Below, one piece after another: positions 31,914 through 42,039 of a stretch of DNA of 64,000 nucleotides; position 1 is the first letter of the stretch; each line of letters begins with the position of its first letter. Source of the stretch: Basidiobolus meristosporus CBS 931.73 (Eukaryota; Basidiobolomycota; Basidiobolomycetes; Basidiobolales; Basidiobolaceae); contig MCFE01000330.1 of assembly GCA_002104905.1 (NCBI GenBank), positions 29,388-93,387 on the forward strand, in the 5' to 3' direction. A model generated the notes under the pieces. The model ran no database searches and had not been told where the DNA came from. It saw only the letters and a program-made list of their open reading frames with translations. The position numbers and the translations under genes were made by a program.

Positions 31914-32798
31914 ATGACTTACTCATCTGAATGGTCTTTTCTCATCAATCCCATCACTACCATTGGATTTCCTTTTGACACACTAGAGGAGATCTATTCC
32001 AAGTACTGTGGACCATCAACCCCAATCTACTCAAGGAGATCCCTTGTCAAGCTTCTCTGCTATTACAAGAACTATTGCCCTACAAGGTTTCATCCCACCA
32101 TCCATGGCAACAAAAGTCCTAGAAGCTTTCATTCCCAGCTGACAGCAATGGAGAACCACCTTGCAGAGGGTATGAATGACTTAGAGCAAGCTTGGAATAT
32201 TAGGTTCAGAAGCTCCAATAGACTTCCATATCCCAGAGTGTTCAGCAACAGGTTCCATATCAGGAGTATTTTGGATACCTTCCCAGTGAGGATTAACAGA
32301 CCTTCTAGAGGGCAGAGGCACTTTTATTCTGGCAAGTACAAGGCACACTGTGTGAAGTTTCAAGCACTGTCTGACATTGAGGGTAGCATCATCTGGTTTA
32401 GTGGGCCATTTGCTGGAAGTAGGCATGACAAAGCAATCTGGGTAGAGAATCATCCTGAATTCAGTAGAGGGGAGAAATGTATGGCAGACTTAGCTTTTAT
32501 AGGAGAGGATTATCAGAGATTAGGATGTATTACAGCCCATTGGAAGCCAAGGAATGGTGTACTTAGCAGGAGGCAGAAGCTCTACAATGAGATATTTAAT
32601 CATTTCAGAGTAAGGGTAGAGCACACATTTGGATATCTGAAGAGATTCAGCATATTGGCCGGTAAATACAGAGGAAAGTCGTATATAGGAGAAAACAGCA
32701 GAATAGGTAAAATAGTTAAGATACTTATCAATGCACAGTATGTTCATACAAGGAGACATCCACTGAGAGAAATGTGTCTGGAGCATTATGAAGAGTAA
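31914..32798 (+). CDS. PIF/Harbinger (HARBI1-like) DDE transposase of H3
   Basis: 294 codons from the ATG shared with H2 and H4 (MTYSSEW); the frame is open upstream to an ATG at 31857, but that extension is not conserved. Candidate catalytic residues D121 (SILDTFPV), D192 (MADLAFIGED) and E236 (RVRVEHTFGY), with the family GSRHD motif at 169-172. Very similar to the H2 protein, with scattered substitutions (I25, I96, S158, I175, F195, Y200, H209-W210, R220) and no stop. The gene ends 11 bases before the conserved 3' flank and about 180 bp from the left-type terminus. With H2 it is one of two complete transposase frames in the window. Confidence 0.93.
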   Translation: MTYSSEWSFLINPITTIGFPFDTLEEIYSKYCGPSTPIYSRRSLVKLLCYYKNYCPTRFHPTIHGNKSPRSFHSQLTAMENHLAEGMNDLEQAWNIRFRSSNRLPYPRVFSNRFHIRSILDTFPVRINRPSRGQRHFYSGKYKAHCVKFQALSDIEGSIIWFSGPFAGSRHDKAIWVENHPEFSRGEKCMADLAFIGEDYQRLGCITAHWKPRNGVLSRRQKLYNEIFNHFRVRVEHTFGYLKRFSILAGKYRGKSYIGENSRIGKIVKILINAQYVHTRRHPLREMCLEHYEE

Positions 32799-32984
32799 AT
32801 AAAGCAAGGAAAGCACTATTCTGAGCAGCATAAGTAAGATTGAGTAAAATTACCAGTAACTGTATCATACCACAGGCATCATGGTAGAAATTATAGTGCC
32901 AGATAGTGCCGTAGAGTGCCAGATTGATCCGGCACCATAAACAGGCTGGCACTATGTGGCACTATCCAACAGAACAAGTCTATT

Positions 32985-33182
32985 TCCTATTTGATTATAG
33001 ACTTGTGAGTAGAACATCAATAAAAAACCCAGTCATTGTTTGAGGATGATTTTTGCAACATAATGATGGGATACATGGCAATTGATGGAGATTTAATCAT
33101 AATGCATGGAAAATCAGATAAATAAGGCTGATTGTGCCAAATCAAATCAAAGCATCTCAGCCTGATCCTTTCCAATTTTAAT
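32985..33182. promoter_or_regulatory. H4 promoter part right of the H3 insertion
   Basis: Continues the H4 divergent promoter interrupted by H3, homologous to 31715-31913. The H3 insertion point thus lies between the two divergent genes of H4. Confidence 0.6.
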
Positions 33183-34067
33183 ATGACTTACTCATCTGAA
33201 TGGACTTTTCTCATCAATCCCATCACTACCACTGGATTTCCTTTTGACACACCAGTGGAGAACTATACCAAGTATTGTGGTCCATCTACCCCAATCTACT
33301 CCAGCAGATCCCTTGTTAAGCTTCTCTGCTATTACAAGAGCTATTGCCCTACCAGGCTTCATCCCACCATCCATGGCAACAAAAGTCCTAGAAGCTTTCA
33401 TTCACAGCTGACAGCAATGGAGAACCACCTTTCAGAAGACATGAATGACTTAGAGCAAGCTTGGAGTACTATGTTTTGAAGCTCCACTAGACTTTCATAT
33501 CCCAGAGTGTTCAGCAACAGGTTCCATAAAGGGAGTATTTTGGATACCTTCCCAGTCAGGATTAACAGGCCTTCCATAGGGCAGAGGCACTTTTATTCTG
33601 GCAAGCACAAGGCACACTGTGTGAAGTTTCAAGCACTATCTGACATTGAGGGTAACATCATCTGGTTTAGTGGGCCATTTGCTGGAAGTAGGCATGACAA
33701 AGCACTCTGGGTAGAGAATCATCCTGAATTCAGTAGAGGGGAGAAATGTATGGCAGACTTAGCATATATAGGAGATGATTATCAGAGATTAGGATGTATT
33801 ACAGCTTATAGGAAGCCAAGGAATGGTGTGCTTAGCAGGAAGCAGAAGCTCTACAATGAGATATTTAATCCTTTCAGAGTGAGGGTAGAGCATATATTTG
33901 AATATCTGAAGAGATTCAGCATATTGGCAGGTAAATACAGAGGAAAGTCATATATAGGAGAAAACAGTAGAATAGGTAAAATAGTTAAGACACTTATCAA
34001 TGCGCAGTATATTCATACAAGAAGACATCCTCCAAGAGAAATGTGTCTGGAGCATTATGAAGCGTAA
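33183..34067 (+). pseudogene. H4 DDE transposase with one in-frame stop
   Basis: Same 295-codon frame as H2 and H3 without any frameshift. A single TGA at 33477-33479 (after EQAWSTMF) truncates it before the first catalytic Asp. Downstream, SILDTFPVRINRP, GSRHDKALW, MADLAYIGDD and RVRVEHIFEYLKRF are all present; H238-like TFG has become IFE next to the Glu. Recently inactivated. Confidence 0.9.
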
Positions 34068-34243
34068 ATATAGCAAGGAATGCACTACTCTGAGCAACAT
34101 AAGTAAGATTGAGTAAAGTTACCAGTATCTATAACCTACCACTGGCATGATGGTAGAAATTATAGTGCCAGATAGTGCCAGATTAATGCAGCACTATAAA
34201 CAAGCTGGCACTATGTGGCACTATGCCACAGAACAAGTCTATT

Positions 34244-34460
34244 CTGTAAGCCATTGGTCCTAACTTAACATTTTGGTGCTACCTATGGCGCTGATATGTT
34301 GGAAGATAGGAAGACAAGTCAAGTTGCAGGTACTAACACATCCCAATCTCATCATGAATATTACCTTCAGGTCCATCATAATATGTTGAGTTGGCACATG
34401 GAGGACAGCCAAGAGGAGTAGGTAATTATTGAGGAAAGATGTGCATATGGAGACACATAT
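34244..34460 (+). pseudogene. tnp2 T3, continuation after H4
   Basis: AGCCATTGGTCCTAACTTA at 34252 matches 42539; a deletion then joins it to sequence like 43100-43330 (TGGCGCTGATATGTTGGAAG, GGAGGACAGCCAAGAGGAGT). Confidence 0.6.
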
Positions 34461-34469
34461 GCCTTTGGC

Positions 34470-35850
34470 ATCAAAATGCCAAGTAGCTCAAATGTATGTG
34501 TAATCAGCTAAGGATTGCAATGTAGCATTGGATAATAGAGCAAAACAGTGAAAACTTTTTCACTCTAGAGGACTGTACAACTGCAGTTCAGCCCTGCTCC
34601 TTGTCTAATAATGTTGCAGATGTGATTGTTTCAATTTACAAGGCAGGATATCCAATCAGACCAGAAATAGCCAAAATTGCTTTTTCAATGATGATACACA
34701 CATTGCCCAAGCCTATTCTGTCCATGTTAAGGAGCCCCAGCCTGCAACAGAGGCCCTGAATATCTCTCAAACAATATCTTGGCAAACAGCAATGATGGAG
34801 GAGTATCAGGCCCTGATTTAATAGTAAACCTGCAAGTTTACCACTCCACCTGTCAACTAAGAGTCACATGGATGCATATGGGTCTTCAAAACAAATGTAA
34901 GGCTGATGATGGATACAATGCAAGACTTGTGGCCAATGGATAAAGTCAAACAAAAGGGTGTGGAAATACGGTGACCTTTGCAGGAGTTTGAAATTTTGAA
35001 TCTAGGTGCACTCAGCTACTACCTGGCATAAAGTTCCCCATGGACAGAAATACCTGAATAGTTATCCTAAGTCAGTCCAAGTGTATTCAAGGTATACTAA
35101 AGAAGTACAAAATGGATGACTGTAACCTGGCAGCTACCCAATGCACATAAACCTTGGCTTTGTCAAGATTCTATCAAATCAAGAGAACCTGGTATCATCT
35201 AAAAGCCCTGAATTCCATTGTCAATCTATGACTGGGAATTTGATCTATATGTTGCTTGCAACATGTCCAGATTTCTTATATTGATGAGTAATTGTTTGTC
35301 AGCATAATAAGAACTACAGATCTCATCATATTGCAGCAGTTAATCAGATTCTCTTATCCATTATAGAAACTGCTGATGCCTGCTTAATATACTACTACAA
35401 GGATCTGGAACAGGATCTTGTAGGATACTGCAATGCTCATTGGAGACAGATTTGGAAGCCAGATGATCCTTCATAAGCTACAGCTTTCTTTATTGTCAAG
35501 GAGCAATTTCCTGCAACTCAAAAAGGCAATCAGCTGTGGCACTTTCAAGTAATGATGCAGAGTATATAGCAGCCTGTAACACCACAAAAGTGGCAATTTG
35601 GCAAAGAGAGCTTTTTACAGTTGTGGTATTGTGTCACAAAGAGCCTATTACTTTGTTTCATGATAATCAAGGATGTATATAGTTAGGTAGAAATCCAACT
35701 TTGAATGCCAGTGCTAAGCATAAGGACATTAGACAGAATCTCATATATGAAGCTATTGAAAACAACTTAACTAACCTAGTTTGTTGACCTACAGATGAAA
35801 TGATTGCAAATATATTTGCCAAACCATTGGTATAATCCTTAGTTGAGTGG
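34470..35850 (+). pseudogene. copia fragment E (pol relic, no LTRs)
   Basis: Plus strand. Recognisable pieces in copia order: WQTAMMEEYQAL (about 34785), GCIWVFKTKCKADDGYNARLVA (about 34875), LGALSYYLA (about 35010), DLVGYCNAHW (RNase H, about 35418), DNQGCI-LGRNPTLNAS (about 35665), EAIENNLTNLV and DEMIANIFAKPL (about 35750-35830). Closest in the window to copia D. Part of the RT with the YVDD box is missing. No LTR found at either end. Confidence 0.75.
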
Positions 35851-36289
35851 ATGTGCATAAGAGTTTATAACTCCAGCCAAATGTTATTCTAGCTTAGTTG
35901 CTTAGATCATAATCTACAAATCTTAGAGAACACTGATCAAGTTCCTTATCAGAATTTACATGGAATATTGCCACCAATTTACCAGGTGCCCTGAATATGA
36001 ATATTCTCAAAGATGTCCAAACAATCCCAACTTTGCACATATATTCTAGTTACCTTTCCAAGTATATTCTACATGTTTTTTACTTCAAGACCATCCAACT
36101 GTATAATTGTCACTTTCACATTTAATAGAGCAAGTTAAAAAAACAAAATATACTTGCTCTCCTGTTCACTTCTGGTATCTCAAAGACTACAACAACAATT
36201 CCTTAGTAAGATAAATGTACGGTGCAGAGGAGTTAGCAAAAGAACATTTCACTTTGTAAACCAGTCTGATAGAATTTTACTGGATTAGC
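35851..36289. other. no gene recognised
   Basis: AT-rich, many stops in all frames, no match to other copies in the window noticed. Confidence 0.4.
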
Positions 36290-36650
36290 ACTGGACCCTA
36301 GATTCCCATAATTATGCAACAGATGTCTGCATCAGGCCTGCCAGAGCACCATCAGGTTATTGTTTTATATGGTAGTGAGATGCACTGCTTTGTTAGGGCT
36401 ACACAAACAGATGTGGACCAGGCCAAGACCAGCAACAAACTACACAAGTATTGCCACAAATCAGTGAAAACAATGCTTAGTGTATTTCTATCATTAGAAG
36501 TAAAGCCAGCAAGATGCCATCATAATACCACCATAAGAATGTGCAGTAGGCTTTTAGTTTGAAGCTGCTGGCACTTTGCAGCCTCATTATGGGATCCTAT
36601 TGGTTTATTCAGTTAGATCAATCTGTGGGACCCAATATTTTTTCACTAGG
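36290..36650 (+). repeat. dispersed repeat R, copy 1
   Basis: Homologous to 50270-50610: AGATGTCTGCATCAGGCCTG against AGATGTCTGCATCAAATCTG, and GCCTCATTATGGGATC against GCCTCATTGTGGGATC. No clear coding frame. Class unknown. Confidence 0.5.
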
Positions 36651-36747
36651 ATAGCAGTAAAATATTATATACATCACTGTCTTAAATGCACATTTATACA
36701 GAACAAAAGGTGATATGATATAATAATAGCAGAGGTTTGATAGGAAA

Positions 36748-37389
36748 AAGTTCAGACTTTGGAGAATTAGGATGCAGATCCACCTTGCACAAAGAAAGCT
36801 TTGGAATATAGTGATAGCAAAAGAAGTTGAGGCCAAAGTAACTGCAGAAGAAGTGGAGAAGTCCCAAGAAAAGGAGAGGAAGGCCTCTAATGCCCTCTGT
36901 ATCAATGTGCAAGATTCTTTCATTAGACAGATTCATGCTTCAAATACTCCCAAAGCAGCATGGGAATCCTTAGAGAAGGTCTTTAGTGCAAAGTCAGTTT
37001 CATGTAAGCTTTATATAAAACACAAGTTACTCAAAATGAGAAAGAAGCCAGATGATAACATGCTACAACTCATTACCAGTATGGAGGTGCTTGCAGAAGG
37101 ACATTACAGTATAAAAGCTGGCTTAGATGATGAAGAAAAGAATCTCTGTCTTCTTTGCAGCTTACCAGCCAAGTATGAGCCACTCATACATTCATCTGAA
37201 AGCAGAGAAGTCAATCTGACTTTAGACTATGTAAAAAGAAGACTTCTTGATGTAGAACTCATACATGATGATCAAGCAGAGAAAGTTGAAGAGAAGATTT
37301 ATTCAGCACAGAGAGTCGCACAGAAAAGAAGGGAAAGCAACAAAGCCAAAGAAAACCTGGCTGCTGTAACAGCTGTAAAAAGTCAGTAA
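36748..37389 (+). pseudogene. copia C Gag
   Basis: Frame with FRLWRIRMQIHLAQRKLWNI, NALCINVQDSFIRQIHASNT, KAAWESLEKVFSAKSVSCKL and DDEEKNLCLLCSLPAKYEPL, a UBN2/copia-type Gag. It is open for about 205 codons. A zinc-knuckle relic (C-x2-C...C) is readable in a shifted frame at 37360-37415. The 5' end is missing. Confidence 0.85.
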
Positions 37390-37439
37390 ACTGAGCAAGA
37401 GCATGCAAGAAAATACAAGCTGAAAAAAACAGAAACTAG

Positions 37440-37855
37440 AGCAGGCAAACCATATTACTGCTGATGAACAGTTGTTTGTTATTGTACAAGAGAGTGCAAG
37501 TAACCAAGGTACTAAAAGGCATATTGACTCTGGAGGATCATGGCATAATTGTGGTATAAAGGAGCTGTTAAGCAACTTAAAGACTATGCCCATAAGAGTG
37601 GCTTATCTGGAAGACAACTCTGCACTGGTAGCTACTGCCAGTGAGTCTATACAGCCAGATATGAGTGATATCTCAGGGGCAACAACAGCAAAACTGACTG
37701 GCATACTCCACATGCATAGAATAGCTAAGAACCTACTCTCAGTCAGTAAAGCAACAGCTCAGGGACTGAGATTTGCTTTTAATATGCTGAGCTGTTCAAT
37801 ATTGAGTGAACATGGGCAGAAATCAGCTTTCAGAATCAGTAATCACAATATCTAA
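37440..37855 (+). pseudogene. copia C protease region
   Basis: IDSGGSWHNCGIKELLSNLK keeps the Asp-Ser-Gly core of the aspartic protease, with Gly in place of the usual Ala after it. SDISGATTAKLTGILHMHRI and LLSVSKATAQGLRFAF follow, leading to the pre-integrase part. Confidence 0.85.
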
Positions 37856-37924
37856 AAGTAACAATACAAGATCTTTGTGCCTGAGTACATCAGCATTGCT
37901 GCAACTGGTGAAACTAGCTGAGAG

Positions 37925-38760
37925 ATGTGGAATTGGGGGCTAGGACACATTGGGGAGCAGAATATGAGCCAATTAGTGCAAAACCAGCTTGCTTTGGGCC
38001 TTAGTTACTCAATTTCAATCATATTGAGTGTCTGTTTGGGATGTTCATATGCAGTCAAGCTAAGCAACATTTCAGGTGCTCAAAAGGCATTAGCCCTGGC
38101 AAAATATTGGCTGTTGTGCACTCCGCCATATGTAAGCTCATGAGAATGCTGTACTTTGGAGCCAGCAGATACATTATGACATTTATTGACAACAAGATAA
38201 AATATACCTGGGTGTACTTCTTCATGACAAAAGATGAGGCTTTGGAGATGTTTAGCACTTCAAGAACATGTCAGAAACACTAACTGGCTGAAATTTGATG
38301 GTATTTTGAAGTGACAATGGAGGGGAATACTGCTCAACAAAGTTGGCAAAATACTGCTCATCTACTGATATTCTTCAACAGACCACTGCTCCACACACTC
38401 CACAGCATATTGGGGTAGTAGAATGTGCAAATGAACCCATACTAGAGATGGAAAGATATATGCCGCATGATGAAGGAATGGACTACAGGCTTTGTGCCAA
38501 ATCTGTTGCTACCTCAGTATGCATCATATATAGATGACCAATGACAGCGCTATATTATTCTACGTCCTTTGAAGCTTATACAGGCAAAAGACCAGACCTT
38601 CAGCACCTTAGGATCCTTAGCAGTGATGCTTTTGATCACATCCCTGGCAAAAAACACTCAAACTTGGAACCAAGGATTTGGAAGGGATCCTTCTTAGGTA
38701 TTGTGACAGTACCTAAGGGTAAAGAGTGTTTCATGGCAAAGTTCAGTAGCTGATCAAGTG
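37925..38760 (+). pseudogene. copia C integrase, frameshifted
   Basis: MWNWGLGHIGEQNMSQLVQN (HHCC zinc segment, one His changed), ILAVVHSAICKLMRMLYFGA where the first catalytic Asp of HSD is replaced, FIDNKIKYTWVYFFMTKDEA, then APHTPQHIGVVECANEPILE and FEAYTGKRPDLQHLRILSSD. Several frameshifts. Confidence 0.85.
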
Positions 38761-38869
38761 CAAGGATTTTGTATTTGTGCAGATCTCAGATCAAAAAGCC
38801 ACTAAAATCATTGGCTAGCTGCCTGATGATGTAGCCAGCACTAATGCGGCAGATAATGAACAAACTCAG

Positions 38870-39660
38870 CTAGATATGGAAGAAAACTCCATCAGTTCCA
38901 GATTAATACTGATAATCCCAGTTGGGAGAACTACCAGAATAAGAAATGCCCCTGGATCCTGGTGGCATACATCCAATGATCATGAAGAAGCTTATCTTGC
39001 CTTTTGTGCCAAACCCCAGAATCTGGAACATGCAATGCAAAGTCTAGATGCTACTATATGGCAAAAATCCATGCATGAGGAGCAACAATCTCTGAACAGG
39101 GCAAAAACCTGGGAACTGGTAGATATACAAATGGGGGAAAGCCAATAGAATGTAGATGGGTTTACAAGATCAAGAGAGCCACAAATGGTACTGATGATAT
39201 ATATATAAGGCTAGATTAGTAGCTAAAGGCTATTCCCAGATCCAGGTACTGACTCTAAGGAAACATTTGCTTTTGTTGCCAAGTTTGACTCCATTACCAC
39301 AGTTTTTGCACTGGCAGCTGTACATGGGCCAGAACTACACTAAGTGGACATCAAAACAGCCTTTTCAAATGGGGATCTGCTAGCAATTATACATATGAAG
39401 TAACCAGAAGGATTTACCAATCCAAAAGGACCCCTCTAGGTGTGCAGACTTATGAAGTTGTTATGTAGGCTTAAGCAGGCACCTAGAGCATGGAATAACA
39501 AGATTAACACATATCTAGAAGAGATTTGGCTCATTTGTAGCACTGCAGATCACTGTATATATGTGAAACAGCTCAAAAGTGAGTGTGTTCATACTAGTTT
39601 TTGCTGTGGATCACCTAATAATAGCTACAAGTGGTTTGGAAGCACTTAGGCAGAAATGAA
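38870..39660 (+). pseudogene. copia C reverse transcriptase, N-terminal half
   Basis: HAMQSLDATIWQKSMHEEQQ, KTWELVDI, then frame-changing relics of the finger domain (ARLVAKGYSQ at about 39212, VDIKTAFSNGDL at about 39345), LLCRLKQAPRAWNNKINTYL and a lost YVDD box (about 39590-39640). Confidence 0.8.
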
Positions 39661-40079
39661 TGGATATCTTCAGCAAGTTTGAGATAAAAGTACTTGGAAA
39701 ATAGACCTCTTTTCTTGTAATCAAAGTCAAATTTGATATACCTATGCAGGAAACTATGTTGATTAGGTCTAAGTACATCAGGAACATTGTCAGATGGTTC
39801 AAAATGTAAAATCACAAGCCTGCAGCTACCCCTATGGACAACAATACTAAATTGGGCAAATCTTGGCCAGTTTAGGTGAAAAGGCTCAACTATGGACCAA
39901 AGCTCTCCCTATAAAGAACTAGTCAGTGGCCTCATATACTTGGTGATGTCTGCACATCCTGATATTGTAGGAGCAGGTGGAATATTCAGTAAGTGTATGC
40001 AAATATTTGGTTCAGATCAGATTAAAGCAGTCAGGTCAATTTTCAGATATTTCAAAGGTACCATATAATATGGTACAGG

Positions 40080-40445
40080 TGTTATGATCTACTACTTGAA
40101 TGCTAAAGTTAGATTAGTTTTCAGTCAAATCAATTAGTCATATGTTAAGCCTATCAATGTATTTGTGTTATCTATCAGATCAGTAGCATTAGTCAGCAAA
40201 TGAATCAGCAGAGACTTGTCAAGCAGGAATAGATATATTAAGTATGATTTATTGGGTGATGATGATGCAATCAAATGAGTCATCAGCCAAAGCCTACATC
40301 TGGAAATACAATTAGCAAGCAACTGATCTGGCAAATGTATATAAGGGGCTGCTGGAACCTCAGTAGACTTCAGTTCAAGTTTTATTGAATACAATACAAG
40401 CTAAACTCCCTATTCCTCTTCAACTCTTATATTAAGATGTGCAAC
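40080..40445 (+). mobile_element. putative solo LTR (366 bp) inside copia C
   Basis: Interrupts copia C between GGTACCATATAATATGGT and CTGGAATACTCTGGAGTGG. Starts TGTTATGATCTACTACTTG, ends GATGTGCAAC. Flanks ACAGG (40075-40079) and ACTGG (40446-40450), a 5-bp duplication with one mismatch. A TGTATATAAGGGG box lies near 40335. Family not seen elsewhere in the window. Confidence 0.6.
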
Positions 40446-40958
40446 ACTGGAATACTCTGGAGTGGCTAATAGGCAAATATTTAATGGCTATAGTGATTCA
40501 AGCTGGGGTAGGGATCTGATTACCAGATACTCTACACCTGGGTATGTATTTCTTTATGCTGGTGCAGCTATTACTTAGATTTGCTAGAAACAACCAACTG
40601 TGGCCCTATCTACAACTTGAGCTGAGTATATGGCTGCTTATCAAGCTACTAAGGAGGCTATATGGCTACAAAAATTACTCAAAGACTAAGATTTTAACTT
40701 GGAGGAACCAGCATGTATTTACAACAATCATCAAATTTATATTTCATTGTCTAGGAATCCTATTATTCATGACAGTACTAAGCATGTACATATACAACGC
40801 CACTTTGTGAGGGAAGCTGTTGAAAATAACTTGGTAGTGTTAGTTTACTGCCCAGCTAACAAAATGGTGGCAGATATACTGACAAGACCACTGGCTAGGC
40901 CACCATTTGAGAGCCTCAGAAAACAACTGCAATTAAGAATTATTTATTTGGGGGGGAG
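40446..40958 (+). pseudogene. copia C RNase H and 3' end
   Basis: NGYSDSSWGRDL (about 40485), ALSTT-AEYMAAY-like sequence (about 40605) and EEPACIYNNHQIYISLSRNP, KHVHIQRHFVREAVENNLVV and NKMVADILTRPLARPPFESL (40699-40950), ending at the polypurine tract GGGGGGGAG. Frameshifted. Confidence 0.82.
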
Positions 40959-41029
40959 TGTTAATTAATATATATCAGTCATGATTGCACTTGACTGGTG
41001 CTGAATGCTGTGGCTTGTAGATTCACACA

Positions 41030-41225
41030 GTTTGCTGGACTGCAAAAGCTTTTTTTGACTGGGTTCATGTCCCCAAAAATAGAACAATGCTATCTGGTTG
41101 CCAGCTCAATGTTACAACAAAACACAGCAGAAACACAGTTTGACAACATCTTGTATTGGCACTCAATGCAATTTGTTGCCAGCTCATACAAGGGCATTCA
41201 TAAATCTATTAGGCACAGTGACTGA
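41030..41225 (+). pseudogene. tnp2 relic T4, upstream piece
   Basis: TTTGCTGGACTGCAAAAGCT matches the minus strand of T5 near 59190-59150 and T1 near 8660. Short and stop-filled. Confidence 0.4.
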
Positions 41226-41299
41226 TTGAACAGAATCAATGGCCCAGAGAAGTTAATAAATAGTCCAGTGACAGGATGAGATGATAATATGGGTAGAGC

Positions 41300-41900
41300 A
41301 ATCAATATTTTAGTAGAGTGACAGTATCTGTGCCGCAAAGTAGGAACCTAATTAGTGTAATGTCATAGACCAGAGTTGAGCCATCTCCCAATGAAACAGT
41401 TGAGGGACAATGCAAAGTCTTTGAAGCACCACAACAATGCCTGTGGATAAAGCCTTCAAAAACATCTAATACTGTAAGGGAGGGAGAGACTGCAATATAT
41501 ATAGCCAAGCCCAAAAAGCAAGGGACATCAATAGTCTGTGAAGTTTTGAGTACAATAATGAGTAGTAGGCTTGTGGTAAACAAGTTGCCTTTGTCTGCAA
41601 GCTCATCCACCCCACTGGAGTGTACCTCAACTGTCTGCAATTCCAACTCTTGAGAATGCAGTTGTTGTTGTGCTGGTAAGTCTTCTTGGCTAGTGTGGGA
41701 TCCAGTCTGTCCTGGGATGATGGCATTAATTGGTGGGCACTGCAGCTTTCTTCACATGCAACCTTGTCTCTGGCCTAGGTAGACTTTTTTATTTACCTTT
41801 GCCAATAATACTGCCAAGTCCTTCACTGTTATTTAGACTGAGTACTACTTGTATTGTAAGACATTCTCTCCTAGCTATATGCCCCACTGATACATCTGCA
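41300..41900 (-). pseudogene. U-family protein, copy 3 (fragment)
   Basis: Minus strand, in two shuffled pieces. The part near 41580-41760 carries VEVHSSGVDELADKGNLFTT (the VELHSSKVDEFAEKGNLS segment of the best copy), and the part near 41330-41480 carries the SQPRIE/VFEAPQQC-like core. The order differs from the intact frame, so internal rearrangement or deletion has occurred. Confidence 0.5.
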
Positions 41901-42039
41901 CCATATATATATTCTAGCAACGTCTGGCCAAAGTAGCTTGTGCACATTTATTGGGAAGCTATATAGTACTACACTTTGAATTAATCAAGTACACATATAT
42001 TCAATGAATATGATTCAAACATTTCAGATATTAAAGATG

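Larger units (their letters stand above)
29565..32981. mobile_element. Harbinger H3, inserted inside Harbinger H4
   Basis: 3417 bp. Right-type end AGACTTGTTCCATTGTACCG at 29565, left-type end CTATCCAACAGAACAAGTCT at 32981. Target duplication ATT at 29562-29564 and 32982-32984. The broken site reads ATCAATTACAGATT and TCCTATTTGATTATAGA, which is continuous inside H3 itself at 31697-31730, so the host is a sister copy in the same orientation. It has an open transposase and a broken accessory gene. Confidence 0.96.
27422..34240. mobile_element. Harbinger H4, host of nested H3
   Basis: Right-type end TGACTTGTTGCATTGTACTG at 27422, left-type end GCCACAGAACAAGTCT at 34240. Target duplication ATT at 27419-27421 and 34241-34243, inside tnp2 T3. 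Without H3 (29565-32981) and its duplication it is about 3.4 kb, the same length as H2. Accessory gene on the minus strand (28160-29312), transposase on the plus strand (33183-34067). More CpG loss than H3, in keeping with being older. Confidence 0.92.
36700..40958 (+). mobile_element. Ty1/copia retrotransposon C (5'-truncated)
   Basis: Plus-oriented gag-protease-integrase-RT-RNase H in copia order, ending with the polypurine tract GGGGGGGAG at 40950-40958 and a TGTTAATTAATA LTR start at 40959. No 5' LTR or primer site was found; similarity begins in the Gag N-terminus near 36700. A 366-bp solo LTR interrupts the RT/RNase H border. Confidence 0.85.

Noticed and set aside
40544-40810. Hydrophobic 88-codon frame resembling a membrane protein
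   Set aside because: Out-of-frame reading of the copia C RNase H; the RNase H motifs occur in the adjacent frame.
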